A DNA stretch of 64,000 nucleotides from Paenibacillus_AA sp045062745 (lineage in GTDB: Bacteria > Bacillota > Bacilli > Paenibacillales > NBRC-103111), in contig NZ_JBJGED010000005.1 in the NCBI RefSeq assembly GCF_045062745.1, forward strand, positions 247,134 to 311,133. The letters run 5' to 3'. Within the stretch, counting starts at the first letter, position 1. Every line of letters starts with the position of its first letter. A program made the position numbers and the translations under genes. The notes below the pieces were generated by a model, which made no database searches, was not told where the DNA came from, and saw only the letters and a list, made by a program, of their open reading frames with translations. This document shows positions 1-8,173 of the stretch, piece after piece.

Positions 1-1
1 C

Positions 2-109
2 GCGAAAATCCGCAGCCGGCCGGGCGGAGGAACGGCGGTTCGTCTGCAGCTTACGATTTTCTCCCGGGAAGCGCTTCCCATGAGCGTAAGATCCGACACC
101 CAATCGTAG
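2..109 (+). CDS. C-terminal end of a probable sensor histidine kinase (5' end outside window)
   Basis: The window opens inside a reading frame that stops at 107-109. Its residues include GGGTAVRLQL, which resembles the last strand of a histidine-kinase ATPase domain (the usual G-x-GT-x-V-x-(I/L)-x-(L/I) ending). Paenibacillus LplABC-type sugar ABC operons are commonly preceded by a YesM/YesN two-component pair. That context supports a YesM-like kinase, but only 35 residues are visible, so the call rests on one motif and on the neighbours. A good terminator lies 5 bases after the stop. The other two frames are also open here, so an alternative frame cannot be excluded. Confidence 0.45.
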   Translation, partial: AKIRSRPGGGTAVRLQLTIFSREALPMSVRSDTQS

Positions 110-113
110 AGCT

Positions 114-135
114 GCCCCGTTTTCGGGGCCTTTTT
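114..135 (+). terminator. Rho-independent terminator
   Basis: A perfect 6-bp stem (GCCCCG at 114-119, CGGGGC at 124-129) closes a TTTT loop and is followed by a T-rich tract. It separates the upstream kinase-like gene from the ABC transporter operon. Confidence 0.8.
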
Positions 136-163
136 GTTTCTGTAGAATAAACAGTAGCCGCAC

Positions 164-178
164 TTGAAAGCGATTGCA
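164..178 (+). promoter_or_regulatory. cre site for catabolite control protein CcpA
   Basis: TTGAAAGCGATTGCA matches the 15-base Bacillus cre consensus WTGNAANCGNWWNCA at every position. It lies 26 bases upstream of the first permease start. This implies glucose repression of the transporter operon by CcpA. The promoter itself is not obvious. Confidence 0.7.
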
Positions 179-204
179 CAACAAGAGAGAGGAGGGGCTG
201 CAGC

Positions 205-1161
205 ATGGCCGACACCACCAAGCGAACCGCCGCAGCGCAGGCGACCATTGTCCGGCGCAGCGCATGGCGGGCTGTGATCCGGAACGATTATGACTTGTAT
301 TTGCTGCTTGTCCCCGGGCTGCTGGTGATGCTGATTTTTCGCTACCTGCCGATGGCGGGCGCCATCATCGCCTTCAAGGACTACAATTTGTTCGACGGCA
401 TTTGGGGCAGTCCCTGGGTCGGGCTGAAGCATTTTCAGGAGCTGCTGGAGCAGCCGAAGTTTTGGGAGGTGCTGCGGAACACGCTCCTCATCAACATGTA
501 TAAGCTCGTGTTCCAGTTCCCGCTGCCGATTATCCTGGCCCTTATGATCAACGAGGTCCGCAACCTGGCGTTCAAGCGCATCACCCAGAGCGTCACCTAC
601 CTGCCGCATTTTTTGTCCTGGGTTATCATCAGCGCGATCTTCATCAATCTGTTGTCTCCGCAGACGGGGGTGCTGAAGGGGGCGTTCGCCTTCTTCGGGA
701 TGCAGGATATCATGATGATCGCCGACGAGCGGTTTTTCCGCAGCATCCTTGTCCTGTCGACCGCGTGGAAGGAAACCGGCTGGTCCTCGATCATCTACCT
801 GTCGGCCATCCTGGCGATCGATCCGGGGCAATATGAGGCGGCTCGCATCGACGGCGCCGGCAAGCTGCGGCAAATCTGGCACATCACTTTGCCCGGCATC
901 CGCAACGTCATCATCTTCATTATCCTGCTGCGCATCGGCAGCGCACTCGGCAATGACCTGGAGCAGGTGCTCATGTTCTACAGCCCCTTCGTCTACAGCG
1001 TAGGCGACGTCATCGGCACCTATGTGTACCGCATCGGCCTGACGGAGATGAAATACAGCTTCACGACCGCGATCGGCTTGTTCCAGTCGGTCATCGGGAT
1101 GACGCTGATCGCTTCGGCCAACTACCTGAGCAAAAAATTCGGAGAACGCAGCCTGTGGTAA
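205..1161 (+). CDS. Carbohydrate ABC transporter permease, LplB/MalF type
   Basis: This 318-residue integral membrane protein has about six hydrophobic segments. It carries the EAA-type cytoplasmic loop typical of MalF/LplB permeases near residues 210-230 (YEAARIDGAGKLRQIWHITLP), which contacts the transporter ATPase. Length fits the YtcP/LplB family of oligosaccharide importers, whose ATPase (MsmX-like) is usually encoded elsewhere; none is seen here. The ATG start has a strong GGAGGGG ribosome site 8 bases upstream. It is first of three genes (permease, permease, solute-binding lipoprotein) and follows a perfect cre site. The transported sugar cannot be read from the sequence. Confidence 0.92.
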   Translation: MADTTKRTAAAQATIVRRSAWRAVIRNDYDLYLLLVPGLLVMLIFRYLPMAGAIIAFKDYNLFDGIWGSPWVGLKHFQELLEQPKFWEVLRNTLLINMYKLVFQFPLPIILALMINEVRNLAFKRITQSVTYLPHFLSWVIISAIFINLLSPQTGVLKGAFAFFGMQDIMMIADERFFRSILVLSTAWKETGWSSIIYLSAILAIDPGQYEAARIDGAGKLRQIWHITLPGIRNVIIFIILLRIGSALGNDLEQVLMFYSPFVYSVGDVIGTYVYRIGLTEMKYSFTTAIGLFQSVIGMTLIASANYLSKKFGERSLW

Positions 1162-1192
1162 GCGGCGAGCGAAGGAAAGCGGGGGACTCGAC

Positions 1193-2065
1193 ATGCGGTT
1201 GAGAACGAGAGGCGAAGCGATCTTCGAATGGTTCAATTACACCTTGCTCGTGCTGATTATCCTGACTTGCCTCATTCCGGTGCTGAATATCGCCGCGAAG
1301 TCGCTGAGCGACGAAGCGAGCGTGATGGCCGGCGAGGTGCTGATCTGGCCCATTCACTTCACGACCGATGCGTACGGCATCGTGCTGGGCAGCCAGAAAT
1401 TTCTTACTTCGTTTCGAAACTCGGTGTACATCACGATGGTCGGCACGCTCCTCAATGTCATCCTTACGGTGTGCACCGGTTATGCGCTGTCCCGCAGCCG
1501 GCTGAAGGGGCAGAAGGCAATCATGATGCTCTATGTATTCACGATGCTGTTCAATGCCGGGATCATACCGACCTATCTCGTCGTCAAGGGCGCGGGGCTG
1601 ATCAATTCGTATTGGGCGCTGATCGTGCCGGCCCTCGTCAGCCCGTTCAATATGATCATCGTTCGGCTGTACTTCATGAACTTGCCGGACAGCCTGGAGG
1701 AATCAGGCAAAATCGACGGCGCCAGCAACGTGCGCATCCTGGTCTCGATCATGGTCCCCCTGGCGATGCCGGTGATCGCTACCATCGCTCTGTTCTGCGC
1801 GGTGGAGTATTGGAACAGCTATTTCGACGCGTTGATGTATATCAATGACGCGAAGCTGATGCCGCTGCAAGTGTACCTGCGCGAGATGCTGCTGAATGCG
1901 GCGGACGCGAGCAACAACGTCGATATGCTGGCGCAGGTGAACGTCTCGCAGGAGTCGATCCGCGGGGCTACGGTGGTGGCGGCGACGCTGCCGATCGTAG
2001 TGGTTTATCCGTTTTTGCAGCGGTACTTTGTCAAAGGGGTTGTGCTCGGCGCCGTAAAAGGCTGA
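1193..2065 (+). CDS. Carbohydrate ABC transporter permease, YtcP/MalG type
   Basis: This 290-residue second permease of the importer has hydrophobic segments throughout and the EAA-like loop near residues 168-190 (LEESGKIDGASNVRILVSIMVP). It ends in the basic-hydrophobic VKGVVLGAVKG tail typical of YtcP proteins. It begins 31 bases after the first permease behind a GGGGGA ribosome site, so the two are co-transcribed and presumably form the membrane heterodimer. Confidence 0.92.
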   Translation: MRLRTRGEAIFEWFNYTLLVLIILTCLIPVLNIAAKSLSDEASVMAGEVLIWPIHFTTDAYGIVLGSQKFLTSFRNSVYITMVGTLLNVILTVCTGYALSRSRLKGQKAIMMLYVFTMLFNAGIIPTYLVVKGAGLINSYWALIVPALVSPFNMIIVRLYFMNLPDSLEESGKIDGASNVRILVSIMVPLAMPVIATIALFCAVEYWNSYFDALMYINDAKLMPLQVYLREMLLNAADASNNVDMLAQVNVSQESIRGATVVAATLPIVVVYPFLQRYFVKGVVLGAVKG

Positions 2066-2144
2066 GATAGAAGCGAGCAGGGCGGGTTCGGCGGCTTCTC
2101 GACGCTGCCGTCCAAAAGAAAATCGATAATGGGAGGCGTCATCG

Positions 2145-3665
2145 ATGAAAGTAAGGTATGGGAAAAAGATGGGGGCCACGCTGGCGGCGACGCTGGTGCT
2201 AGGGGCCGTACTTGCAGGGTGCGGCGGATCGGGTGGGGATTCTCAGGCTTCGCCCTCTGCCGCTCCGGCCGGTGGATCGAGCTCGGCGGCACCGGCGGGC
2301 AAAGTGACCCTTAAGGTGCTGGTGCCGAACAACGTGGAGGAGTTCCCGAGCGGGTCGGATATCAACAACAATGAAATCGCGAACGGGATCCGTGAGAAAA
2401 CGGGCTTCGATGTACAGTGGGAGCTCTTACCCAAAGATGCGGAGGCCGCCCGTCAAAAGCTGAACCTCACCATGGCGTCCGGCGATACGCCCGATCTGAT
2501 CATCATGAACGACAAGACGCTGTTCGGCAGCTTCGTCCAGCAGGGGCTGCTCACTCCGCTCGATACGCTGCTGAATGAGGTCGGGCCGGATATCAAAAAG
2601 ATTTATTCGCCCGAGCAGATGCGATCGGCGAGCTCCGGCGGGAAGCTGTACGCGATCCGGGCCGCTTACTTCGGCACGCCGAACTCCGGCTTCCTGACGC
2701 GCAAGGATTTGCTGCAGGAGCTGGGATTGTCCGAGCCGAAAAATCAGGATGATTTCTATACGCTGCTGAAGACGGTAAAAGAGAAAAAGCCGGACATGAT
2801 CCCCTATACGGCGAATTTGGCCCAAGGGCTGAGCGGGCTGGACGGGATCGCGGCGATGTTCATCCCTCCGGTCGATTATTCGATGAAGGACGGCAAAACG
2901 GTTTACAACCCGGTGTCGCCGGCGGCCAAGGACTTCCTCGCCTTCGCTAACAAGCTTTACTCCGAGGGCCTGCTCGATAAGGAATCGGTCGTCAACAAAA
3001 TCGAGAACGTGAAGGAGAAGCTCGTCGGCGGCAAAGCGTTTATGACCACGATGGGCTGGGCGGACGCCAAAACGACGGGCGATGCCGTCAAAGCGAAGAT
3101 TCCATCGTCCGACCTCGGCTACATCGATGCGGTGACGGGCAAAAATGGAGCTTACGGCATGGCCAAAAACAGCTCGGTGACCCGCTATATGATCGTGCCG
3201 CGGGCTAGCAAAAAGGCGAAAGAAGTCATGCAGTTCCTGAATAAAGTGGCGACGAATGAATTGATCGACTACATCTCCTTCGGGGTCGAAGGCAAGCATT
3301 ACGAGAAGAAGAACGGCCAGTATGTCGCCACCCCGGCGGCGGATACGATCCGATTCCGCGTCTACTACAACATGTTCGATACGATCGAGCTCGGCCTGCA
3401 GCGCATGGAGCAAAAAGGGTTCGCGCCTTATTTCAATCCGCTGCTGAAGCCGTCGAAGTATGAAAACGTCATCGATCAGTTGCCGCCGGTTGAAGCCGCC
3501 GACAAAAAGAGCAAGGAAATTCTCGATTTGAAAAACGAGTATTTCCTGAAAATCATCACCGGCGCGATGCCGATCTCGGCCTTCGACGAATTCATCTCCA
3601 AGTGGCAAAAGGCGGGCGGTGAAGACGCGCTTAAGGCGCTCACCGACGCTTACAATGCGAAATAA
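2145..3665 (+). CDS. Extracellular sugar-binding lipoprotein, LplA type
   Basis: This 506-residue solute-binding protein has an N-terminal basic stretch, a hydrophobic core and a lipobox ending LAGC at about residues 22-25. It should be lipid-anchored on the outer face of the membrane. A Ser/Ala/Gly/Pro-rich linker precedes the binding domain. Size and composition fit the large LplA-like subfamily found beside LplB/YtcP permeases. The start has a GGGAGG site at 2130-2135. It is the last gene of the importer operon and is followed by a strong terminator. Confidence 0.9.
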   Translation: MKVRYGKKMGATLAATLVLGAVLAGCGGSGGDSQASPSAAPAGGSSSAAPAGKVTLKVLVPNNVEEFPSGSDINNNEIANGIREKTGFDVQWELLPKDAEAARQKLNLTMASGDTPDLIIMNDKTLFGSFVQQGLLTPLDTLLNEVGPDIKKIYSPEQMRSASSGGKLYAIRAAYFGTPNSGFLTRKDLLQELGLSEPKNQDDFYTLLKTVKEKKPDMIPYTANLAQGLSGLDGIAAMFIPPVDYSMKDGKTVYNPVSPAAKDFLAFANKLYSEGLLDKESVVNKIENVKEKLVGGKAFMTTMGWADAKTTGDAVKAKIPSSDLGYIDAVTGKNGAYGMAKNSSVTRYMIVPRASKKAKEVMQFLNKVATNELIDYISFGVEGKHYEKKNGQYVATPAADTIRFRVYYNMFDTIELGLQRMEQKGFAPYFNPLLKPSKYENVIDQLPPVEAADKKSKEILDLKNEYFLKIITGAMPISAFDEFISKWQKAGGEDALKALTDAYNAK

Positions 3666-3679
3666 TCGGCTTTTCATGG

Positions 3680-3711
3680 AACCGTCCCCGTGGGTTGAGG
3701 GGACGGTTTTT
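3680..3711 (+). terminator. Rho-independent terminator of the ABC operon
   Basis: A 10-bp stem (AACCGTCCCC at 3680-3689 with GGGGACGGTT at 3699-3708) is followed by TTT. It lies 15 bases after the solute-binding protein stop. Confidence 0.88.
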
Positions 3712-3780
3712 CGCGTTTGCTGTTAGAAACCTAAAAAATGTTATACTGACGAAAGAATTCTTATTTTAGGAGGGAACAAT

Positions 3781-4152
3781 ATGGAAGTTTTTGCAGAGTA
3801 TTTATCTCGAATTGATAACCCTGACCACCGTGACCGAACAGAGGAAATTTTGGCGTGGGTTGCTAATAAATTCCCGAATTTGGTACCGATCATCAAGTGG
3901 AATACGCCCATGTTTTCAGATCACGGAACATATATCATTGGCTTTTCCACAGCGAAGCAGCATTTGAGCGTTTCACCCGAAGAAGCAGCCATAGCGCACT
4001 TTGCCGATGACATTGCACAAGCTGGCTACAGCGCTACCAAAGGCTTGTTTCGAATCTCGTGGAATGAGCCGATAAATTACGAATTACTTGAGAAAATGAT
4101 CGAGTTTAATATTTTGGATAAGGCAGGCTATTCAACTTTTTGGAGAAAATAG
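3781..4152 (+). CDS. fra: Frataxin-like iron chaperone, YdhG/Fra (DUF1801)
   Basis: This 123-residue protein has the full DUF1801 pattern of Bacillus YdhG (Fra): an MEVFAEYL start, KWNTPMF, YIIGFSTAKQHLSVSPEE and a FWRK ending. Bacillus Fra is a frataxin-like intracellular iron chaperone that delivers iron for Fe-S cluster and haem synthesis; function here is by homology. Length equals the family norm. An AGGAGG site precedes the ATG. A -10-like TATACT lies at 3742-3747, with a weak TTGCTG 19 bases upstream. It is transcribed alone, and its A+T content is higher than that of the flanking transporter genes. Confidence 0.88.
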   Translation: MEVFAEYLSRIDNPDHRDRTEEILAWVANKFPNLVPIIKWNTPMFSDHGTYIIGFSTAKQHLSVSPEEAAIAHFADDIAQAGYSATKGLFRISWNEPINYELLEKMIEFNILDKAGYSTFWRK

Positions 4153-4447
4153 AAAAAAGATTTTACTTAACAAGCATTTTCTCAACTCAGAGGGTCACTT
4201 TCATCATTATAATGGAGTCATGGTCAAAAAGCTTCGGCATTCTCGCGCCGAGGCTCACGTCGTCGGTCGAGAAGGTTTGGTCCGGTCCGCTACGTGAATA
4301 GGGTTACATTACAAGGTCGCGAAATTCGCGGCTTTTTGCTTTTATTTCCCCATGTTTCTTGTCAAGAACTTGCCGACATTACCGAAATTATTTTCCAACA
4401 TGTGGTACTATTGTGTTGTTAGATTTAGAATTGCTCAGACGGGGTGA
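4153..4447. other. Intergenic region without a gene
   Basis: About 295 bases show no convincing coding sequence. A weak hairpin (CGCG/CGCG around 4318-4330) followed by GCTTTTTGCTTTT may terminate transcription. The AT-rich stretch at 4370-4440 probably holds the promoter of the downstream Rid-family gene, but no clear -35/-10 pair can be assigned. Confidence 0.4.
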
Positions 4448-4453
4448 ATGGTA

Positions 4454-4807
4454 TTGAAAGAATATTTTGGTGTAAAAAATTCGACCGGTTTAGCCTACTC
4501 GCAAGCCATTAGAGTGAACGATACTCTATATGTTGCCGGTCAAGGTCCCAGCACCCTCGAGTGTACCCCAGAAGAACAAGTTAGACAAACGCTAGAAAAT
4601 GTACGAGCTGTTCTTGCTGAAGTGGGATTAGATTTAAGTGACGTAGTGAAAGTTACAGCGGTTCTTAACTATGATTATGTAACACCTCAACTCTTTGAGG
4701 GAGTTTATACCGATTTTTTCCAATCTCCTTATCCAGTACGAACCGTAATCAAAAGTGATATTGGTTTCAATGTTCAAGTTGATGTGGTTGCGGTTTTTAG
4801 TCGATAA
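4454..4807 (+). CDS. RidA/YjgF/UK114-family protein
   Basis: This protein of about 117 residues belongs to the Rid superfamily: a small trimeric fold that in RidA hydrolyses reactive enamine/imine intermediates. Visible family features are YSQAIRVNDTLYVAGQGP, the LENVRAVLAEVGLDLSDVVKVT helix region and the C-terminal V-x-V-D-V-V-A strand. The usual catalytic Arg of RidA (in a TRxxV context) appears as VRTVIKS, so deaminase activity is plausible but unproven. I prefer the TTG at 4454, 6 bases after GGGGTGA. The ATG at 4448 abuts that site and would add two residues. The gene ends 27 bases before the large sigma-fusion gene and may share its transcript. Confidence 0.8.
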   Translation: MKEYFGVKNSTGLAYSQAIRVNDTLYVAGQGPSTLECTPEEQVRQTLENVRAVLAEVGLDLSDVVKVTAVLNYDYVTPQLFEGVYTDFFQSPYPVRTVIKSDIGFNVQVDVVAVFSR

Positions 4808-4834
4808 ACTTCGGACGAAAAGGATGATTAATCG

Positions 4835-7384
4835 ATGACCGTGCCGGATGAATCGTTGGCGCCGGAACCGCTAAGCGACGAACAATTGGTTATCAAGGCC
4901 CGTCTAGGGGATCGCGAAGCGTTCGACGAGCTGCTTGCCAGACATAGGGACAGAGCATTCGCCTGGGCCAAGCAAGACGTTTCGGGCGATGCGCATATGG
5001 CCGAAGATATCGTACAGGAAGCACTAATTCGAGCGTTTATGAAGCTCGGGTCGCTCGTCAATATGCGAAGGTTTTTGCCTTGGCTGAGAAGGATCGTACG
5101 AAATCAGGCTCTGATGAAGCTGCGACGCGGCGGGCCTTACCGGAACGAACGTCCTTTCAGCAGCTACGAAAGTGGTGACGCGGAGCCGGATTACGGCAAT
5201 CTGGAAACCGTTCTATATCAGCTGTCCGAAAAAAAACGCTCCACCCAGCCCTACGACAATGAAGTCACAAACGAAGTGCTGAACTCAAATTTGCCGGAGA
5301 CTATGCTTTGGCTCATCCGAGGTCTAGGACCGCGCGAGCGCGAAGTTTTTGAGAAGCACTTCTACGAGCAGCTGACTCCGCAGGAAATTGCCGACTATTT
5401 CGATACGACCCTGAACAGCGTACATAAGATGATTTCCCGTATCCGCAAAAAGGTTGAGGATGAAAAAATCGAGCTCGATTTGCGCAGCCGAATCCAAGCA
5501 CACTTCGCAACAAGCGGCTTACGGGCCGTATGCCTGCAAAAGCCCGGGTTATTCGGTGATCGGCCGATCCATCCCGATATGGCAATACCGACCTGTTTAT
5601 ATCATCTCCTCCCGTATGCTGGGCAGGTGCGGTCGATGGCGGACGTGATGGGAGTTTCCGGTTACGCGTTCCTCATTAACGTCCGAACCAAAAACATCGG
5701 TCCCGACAGCGCCATGCTGTGGGACTGGGATACATTCCTCGCCAATGCGTTCCGGAATCTCGGGCTGCACTCCCGGTATGTCGACTACCAGCATTACCGG
5801 CATGCACAGGATAGTCCACACAAAACACGCAAGTTGCTGTTTACGCTCGACATGATCCGGGAGTCGATCGATGCGGGGATTCCCGTTTACTTGAATAACG
5901 GCCTTCATTATGAAGGTTCACTAATATACGGTTATGACGACATCAACCTAACTCTGCAAGTAATGGATACACGGGCGGACAAGTCGATTCCCTATACCCA
6001 TCTATACTACGGAAACAACCTGACCGGTTCGGTTCCCTCCAAAGAGCTATATGCGTACGCTTGCTTCAAAGCGGAGGAGGAGGAAGCGTCAGATATCATA
6101 TTCCTACGGCTTCTTGAATGGATTGTCCGCCATTCCGCTGGCCAAGACTATACATTCGGCGCATGCACAAACGGCCTGCTGGCCTATGATGCGTGGATCG
6201 ATGCATTCGAGAATAAAACGATCGACCCTCTCGGGAACGCATCTTGCCTGATGGTATATGGCTGGTGCCGCGATCATGCTTCCCTCTTCTTAAAGGAGCA
6301 GTCGCTGAAGTGGGCAAACGACACGCGCTTCGGAGGGCGAATGGCCGAACTGATGCGGTTGGCCCAACATCAGTACGAAGCTGTCGCCGAATCATTCCGT
6401 AAGCTGCGTGAGTATTTTCCTTTCCCCGGAGGCGGCGATCCGCATAGTGACGGGGAAATCCAAAGGGCAACAGAGCTGCTTCGATCGGCGAAGGCGCAAG
6501 AAGCGGCCGGCGTCCGGACAGCAGACGAAATGGCCGGCCTGCTGCGTTTCTCGCTCGCCACCGGCTCGGACGCCATACAGGCGTATATTCCGATCAGCCC
6601 GTTCTATTCGTTCGGAAGAGGGCGATTGGAGGTGGAGACGGCGGAACGCCCCACTTACCGGCTCGATGCGGCCGTCATGCAGTGCCACAATCTGCGGCGG
6701 TCGCTTCAATTTTATTGCCGACTTCTTGGGCTGCAGATCATCCCGGGAATGAAGGACGGCCCGATCGGGGTGCTGCGGCTGTCATCCGGTCCGGGACTCG
6801 TGTTAATGGACGCCCGGCTCGATTTGATGCATACGGACTGGCGTCCATCGCTCATCGTACAGAGCAGTCATATTGAAAGGACGTTCGAGGAAGCGATGCG
6901 GCAGCGTTGGGACATCGTTTATCGACTGGATCGCGGCGGTGTTCATATTCAGTTTTTCGTTGCAGCCGATCCGGACGGGAATCAAGTGCTGTTCACGAGC
7001 GGTCCTTTCCCGTATACGAGCGTAGACGACCGCCAGACGGATGCGGTTGTCGAGCCGGAAATCGAGCGGTTATGCTTCACAGTCAAAGATACGGCAGTTT
7101 CGAGTACCGCGTACAGTCAGTTACTACTCGTAGCATCGTCTGTGGAATCATCCGACATTTTTTCAGTGCAAGGGAGAGTCGCTTTCATCAATAAATTCCA
7201 GTCGAACCACGGAGATACCCGAATCAGGCTTCACACGAGAGATCTGGGCAAAACATGCAAGCGGTTAAAAGAAATGAACGTGCCCATCCTATTCGGACCC
7301 GGCGATTTGGGCAGCGGTATGACGGGCATCGTCATTCAAGATCCGGATGCGAACCGCATTGCGATCCGACTGCTTGAAAAATAA
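4835..7384 (+). CDS. Sigma factor fused to a BtrH-like domain and two VOC domains
   Basis: This single 849-residue polypeptide has four parts. Residues 1-205 are an ECF-type sigma-70 factor: region 2 has AEDIVQEALIRAFMKLGS and region 4 has LTPQEIADYFDTTLNSVHKM. Residues about 225-575 resemble the BtrH N-terminal/C39-like fold, with a YGYDD turn near 365 and a helical tail. Residues about 610-725 and 735-849 are two glyoxalase/VOC domains with DPDGNQ and DPDANR turns. The first three parts align with the separate genes at 45769, 46548 and 47572. No anti-sigma factor lies nearby, so I infer that the fused domains sense a ligand and control the sigma part. No frameshift is seen and the start is behind AAAGGATG. 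This architecture is unfamiliar to me. Confidence 0.85.
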   Translation: MTVPDESLAPEPLSDEQLVIKARLGDREAFDELLARHRDRAFAWAKQDVSGDAHMAEDIVQEALIRAFMKLGSLVNMRRFLPWLRRIVRNQALMKLRRGGPYRNERPFSSYESGDAEPDYGNLETVLYQLSEKKRSTQPYDNEVTNEVLNSNLPETMLWLIRGLGPREREVFEKHFYEQLTPQEIADYFDTTLNSVHKMISRIRKKVEDEKIELDLRSRIQAHFATSGLRAVCLQKPGLFGDRPIHPDMAIPTCLYHLLPYAGQVRSMADVMGVSGYAFLINVRTKNIGPDSAMLWDWDTFLANAFRNLGLHSRYVDYQHYRHAQDSPHKTRKLLFTLDMIRESIDAGIPVYLNNGLHYEGSLIYGYDDINLTLQVMDTRADKSIPYTHLYYGNNLTGSVPSKELYAYACFKAEEEEASDIIFLRLLEWIVRHSAGQDYTFGACTNGLLAYDAWIDAFENKTIDPLGNASCLMVYGWCRDHASLFLKEQSLKWANDTRFGGRMAELMRLAQHQYEAVAESFRKLREYFPFPGGGDPHSDGEIQRATELLRSAKAQEAAGVRTADEMAGLLRFSLATGSDAIQAYIPISPFYSFGRGRLEVETAERPTYRLDAAVMQCHNLRRSLQFYCRLLGLQIIPGMKDGPIGVLRLSSGPGLVLMDARLDLMHTDWRPSLIVQSSHIERTFEEAMRQRWDIVYRLDRGGVHIQFFVAADPDGNQVLFTSGPFPYTSVDDRQTDAVVEPEIERLCFTVKDTAVSSTAYSQLLLVASSVESSDIFSVQGRVAFINKFQSNHGDTRIRLHTRDLGKTCKRLKEMNVPILFGPGDLGSGMTGIVIQDPDANRIAIRLLEK

Positions 7385-7506
7385 ATGTTTTAGGATGTCA
7401 GTTTGCTGAAAGCCATTGGCATCCCTCTAAGTATCCCCTCACGAGGAGCGATGACTATGAAAACAAACGTACGTACACGCACATTCTTACCGACAGGAGG
7501 TTGTCT

Positions 7507-7643
7507 ATGAATCAAATCCGATTAGTTTCTGATTTGCATACGAAATAAAGGTTGAGGATCAAGGCGATATGCTTTGGAAGGAGTTTGGAGTTCGCGATCC
7601 GGATGGATACGTCATCTTGTTCGGAGCGGGCATGTTTAAGTAA
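7507..7643 (+). pseudogene. Remnant of a VOC-family gene
   Basis: An ATG behind AGGAGG at 7507 opens a 13-codon frame. After a frame change near 7533 the sequence reads AYEIKVEDQGDMLWKEFG, then VRDPDGYVILFGAGMFK and a stop at 7641. That is the last third of a VOC protein, including the D-P-D-G turn. About 80 central codons are missing. It lies directly upstream of an intact VOC gene, as expected for a decayed tandem duplicate. Confidence 0.6.
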
Positions 7644-7672
7644 TGGTTTAATTATAAGGGAGGAAGAAAGAG

Positions 7673-8122
7673 ATGAATGAAAAGATGATGCCTGCTGCAA
7701 CAAAGCTGGAACCGAAATTGCTAAATTTATCATGCATTTATTTGCCGGCTAAACACCCTTATCTGACTGCAAAATGGTACGGCGAGATTTTTGATTTAGA
7801 AGCAGCCGACTTCGCCCCGCTAGACCCTGAAGCAGATCTTGTTGTATTAAAATTTTCAAAAGATATTCCGGGCGGGGGAAGTTTATTTTTTGTACAATCC
7901 AACGATAAGTTTTCAATGAATTTTAATAATATACAAGGGTATAATCATGCGATTCTGATGTTTCAGGTGAAAGATATTGAGGAGATCTATGAAAGAATGA
8001 AAGAAAAAGGTGTGGAACTTGCCACAGATGGAATCAAAGATCGTGGCGGCTGTGGCAAAGAGATTGCTTTTTTTGATCCAGACGGGAGAAAAATTGAAAT
8101 TAATGATTATGGTACGCGTTAA
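7673..8122 (+). CDS. VOC (glyoxalase-like) family protein
   Basis: This 149-residue single VOC domain has CIYLPAK in the first strand, AKWYGEIFDL in the first helix, and FFDPDGRKIEIND at the end. The first strand has Tyr-x-Pro where metal-dependent glyoxalases usually carry a His ligand; Glu is kept near the C-terminus. It is A+T-rich compared with its sigma-fusion neighbour. The ribosome site is GGGAGGAAG. The substrate is unknown. The family includes glyoxalases, dioxygenases and antibiotic-binding proteins. Confidence 0.85.
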   Translation: MNEKMMPAATKLEPKLLNLSCIYLPAKHPYLTAKWYGEIFDLEAADFAPLDPEADLVVLKFSKDIPGGGSLFFVQSNDKFSMNFNNIQGYNHAILMFQVKDIEEIYERMKEKGVELATDGIKDRGGCGKEIAFFDPDGRKIEINDYGTR

Positions 8123-8173
8123 TACGCGTGACGTCATTCCTTGTAGAACAAACAATAATAAGGGTGTGCATTC

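Noticed and set aside
2427..3677. 416-codon minus-strand frame opposite the solute-binding protein gene
   Set aside because: Arg/His/Asp-rich translation with no known motif and no ribosome site. It is the mirror of a G+C-rich coding frame; the plus strand has signal peptide, lipobox and operon context.
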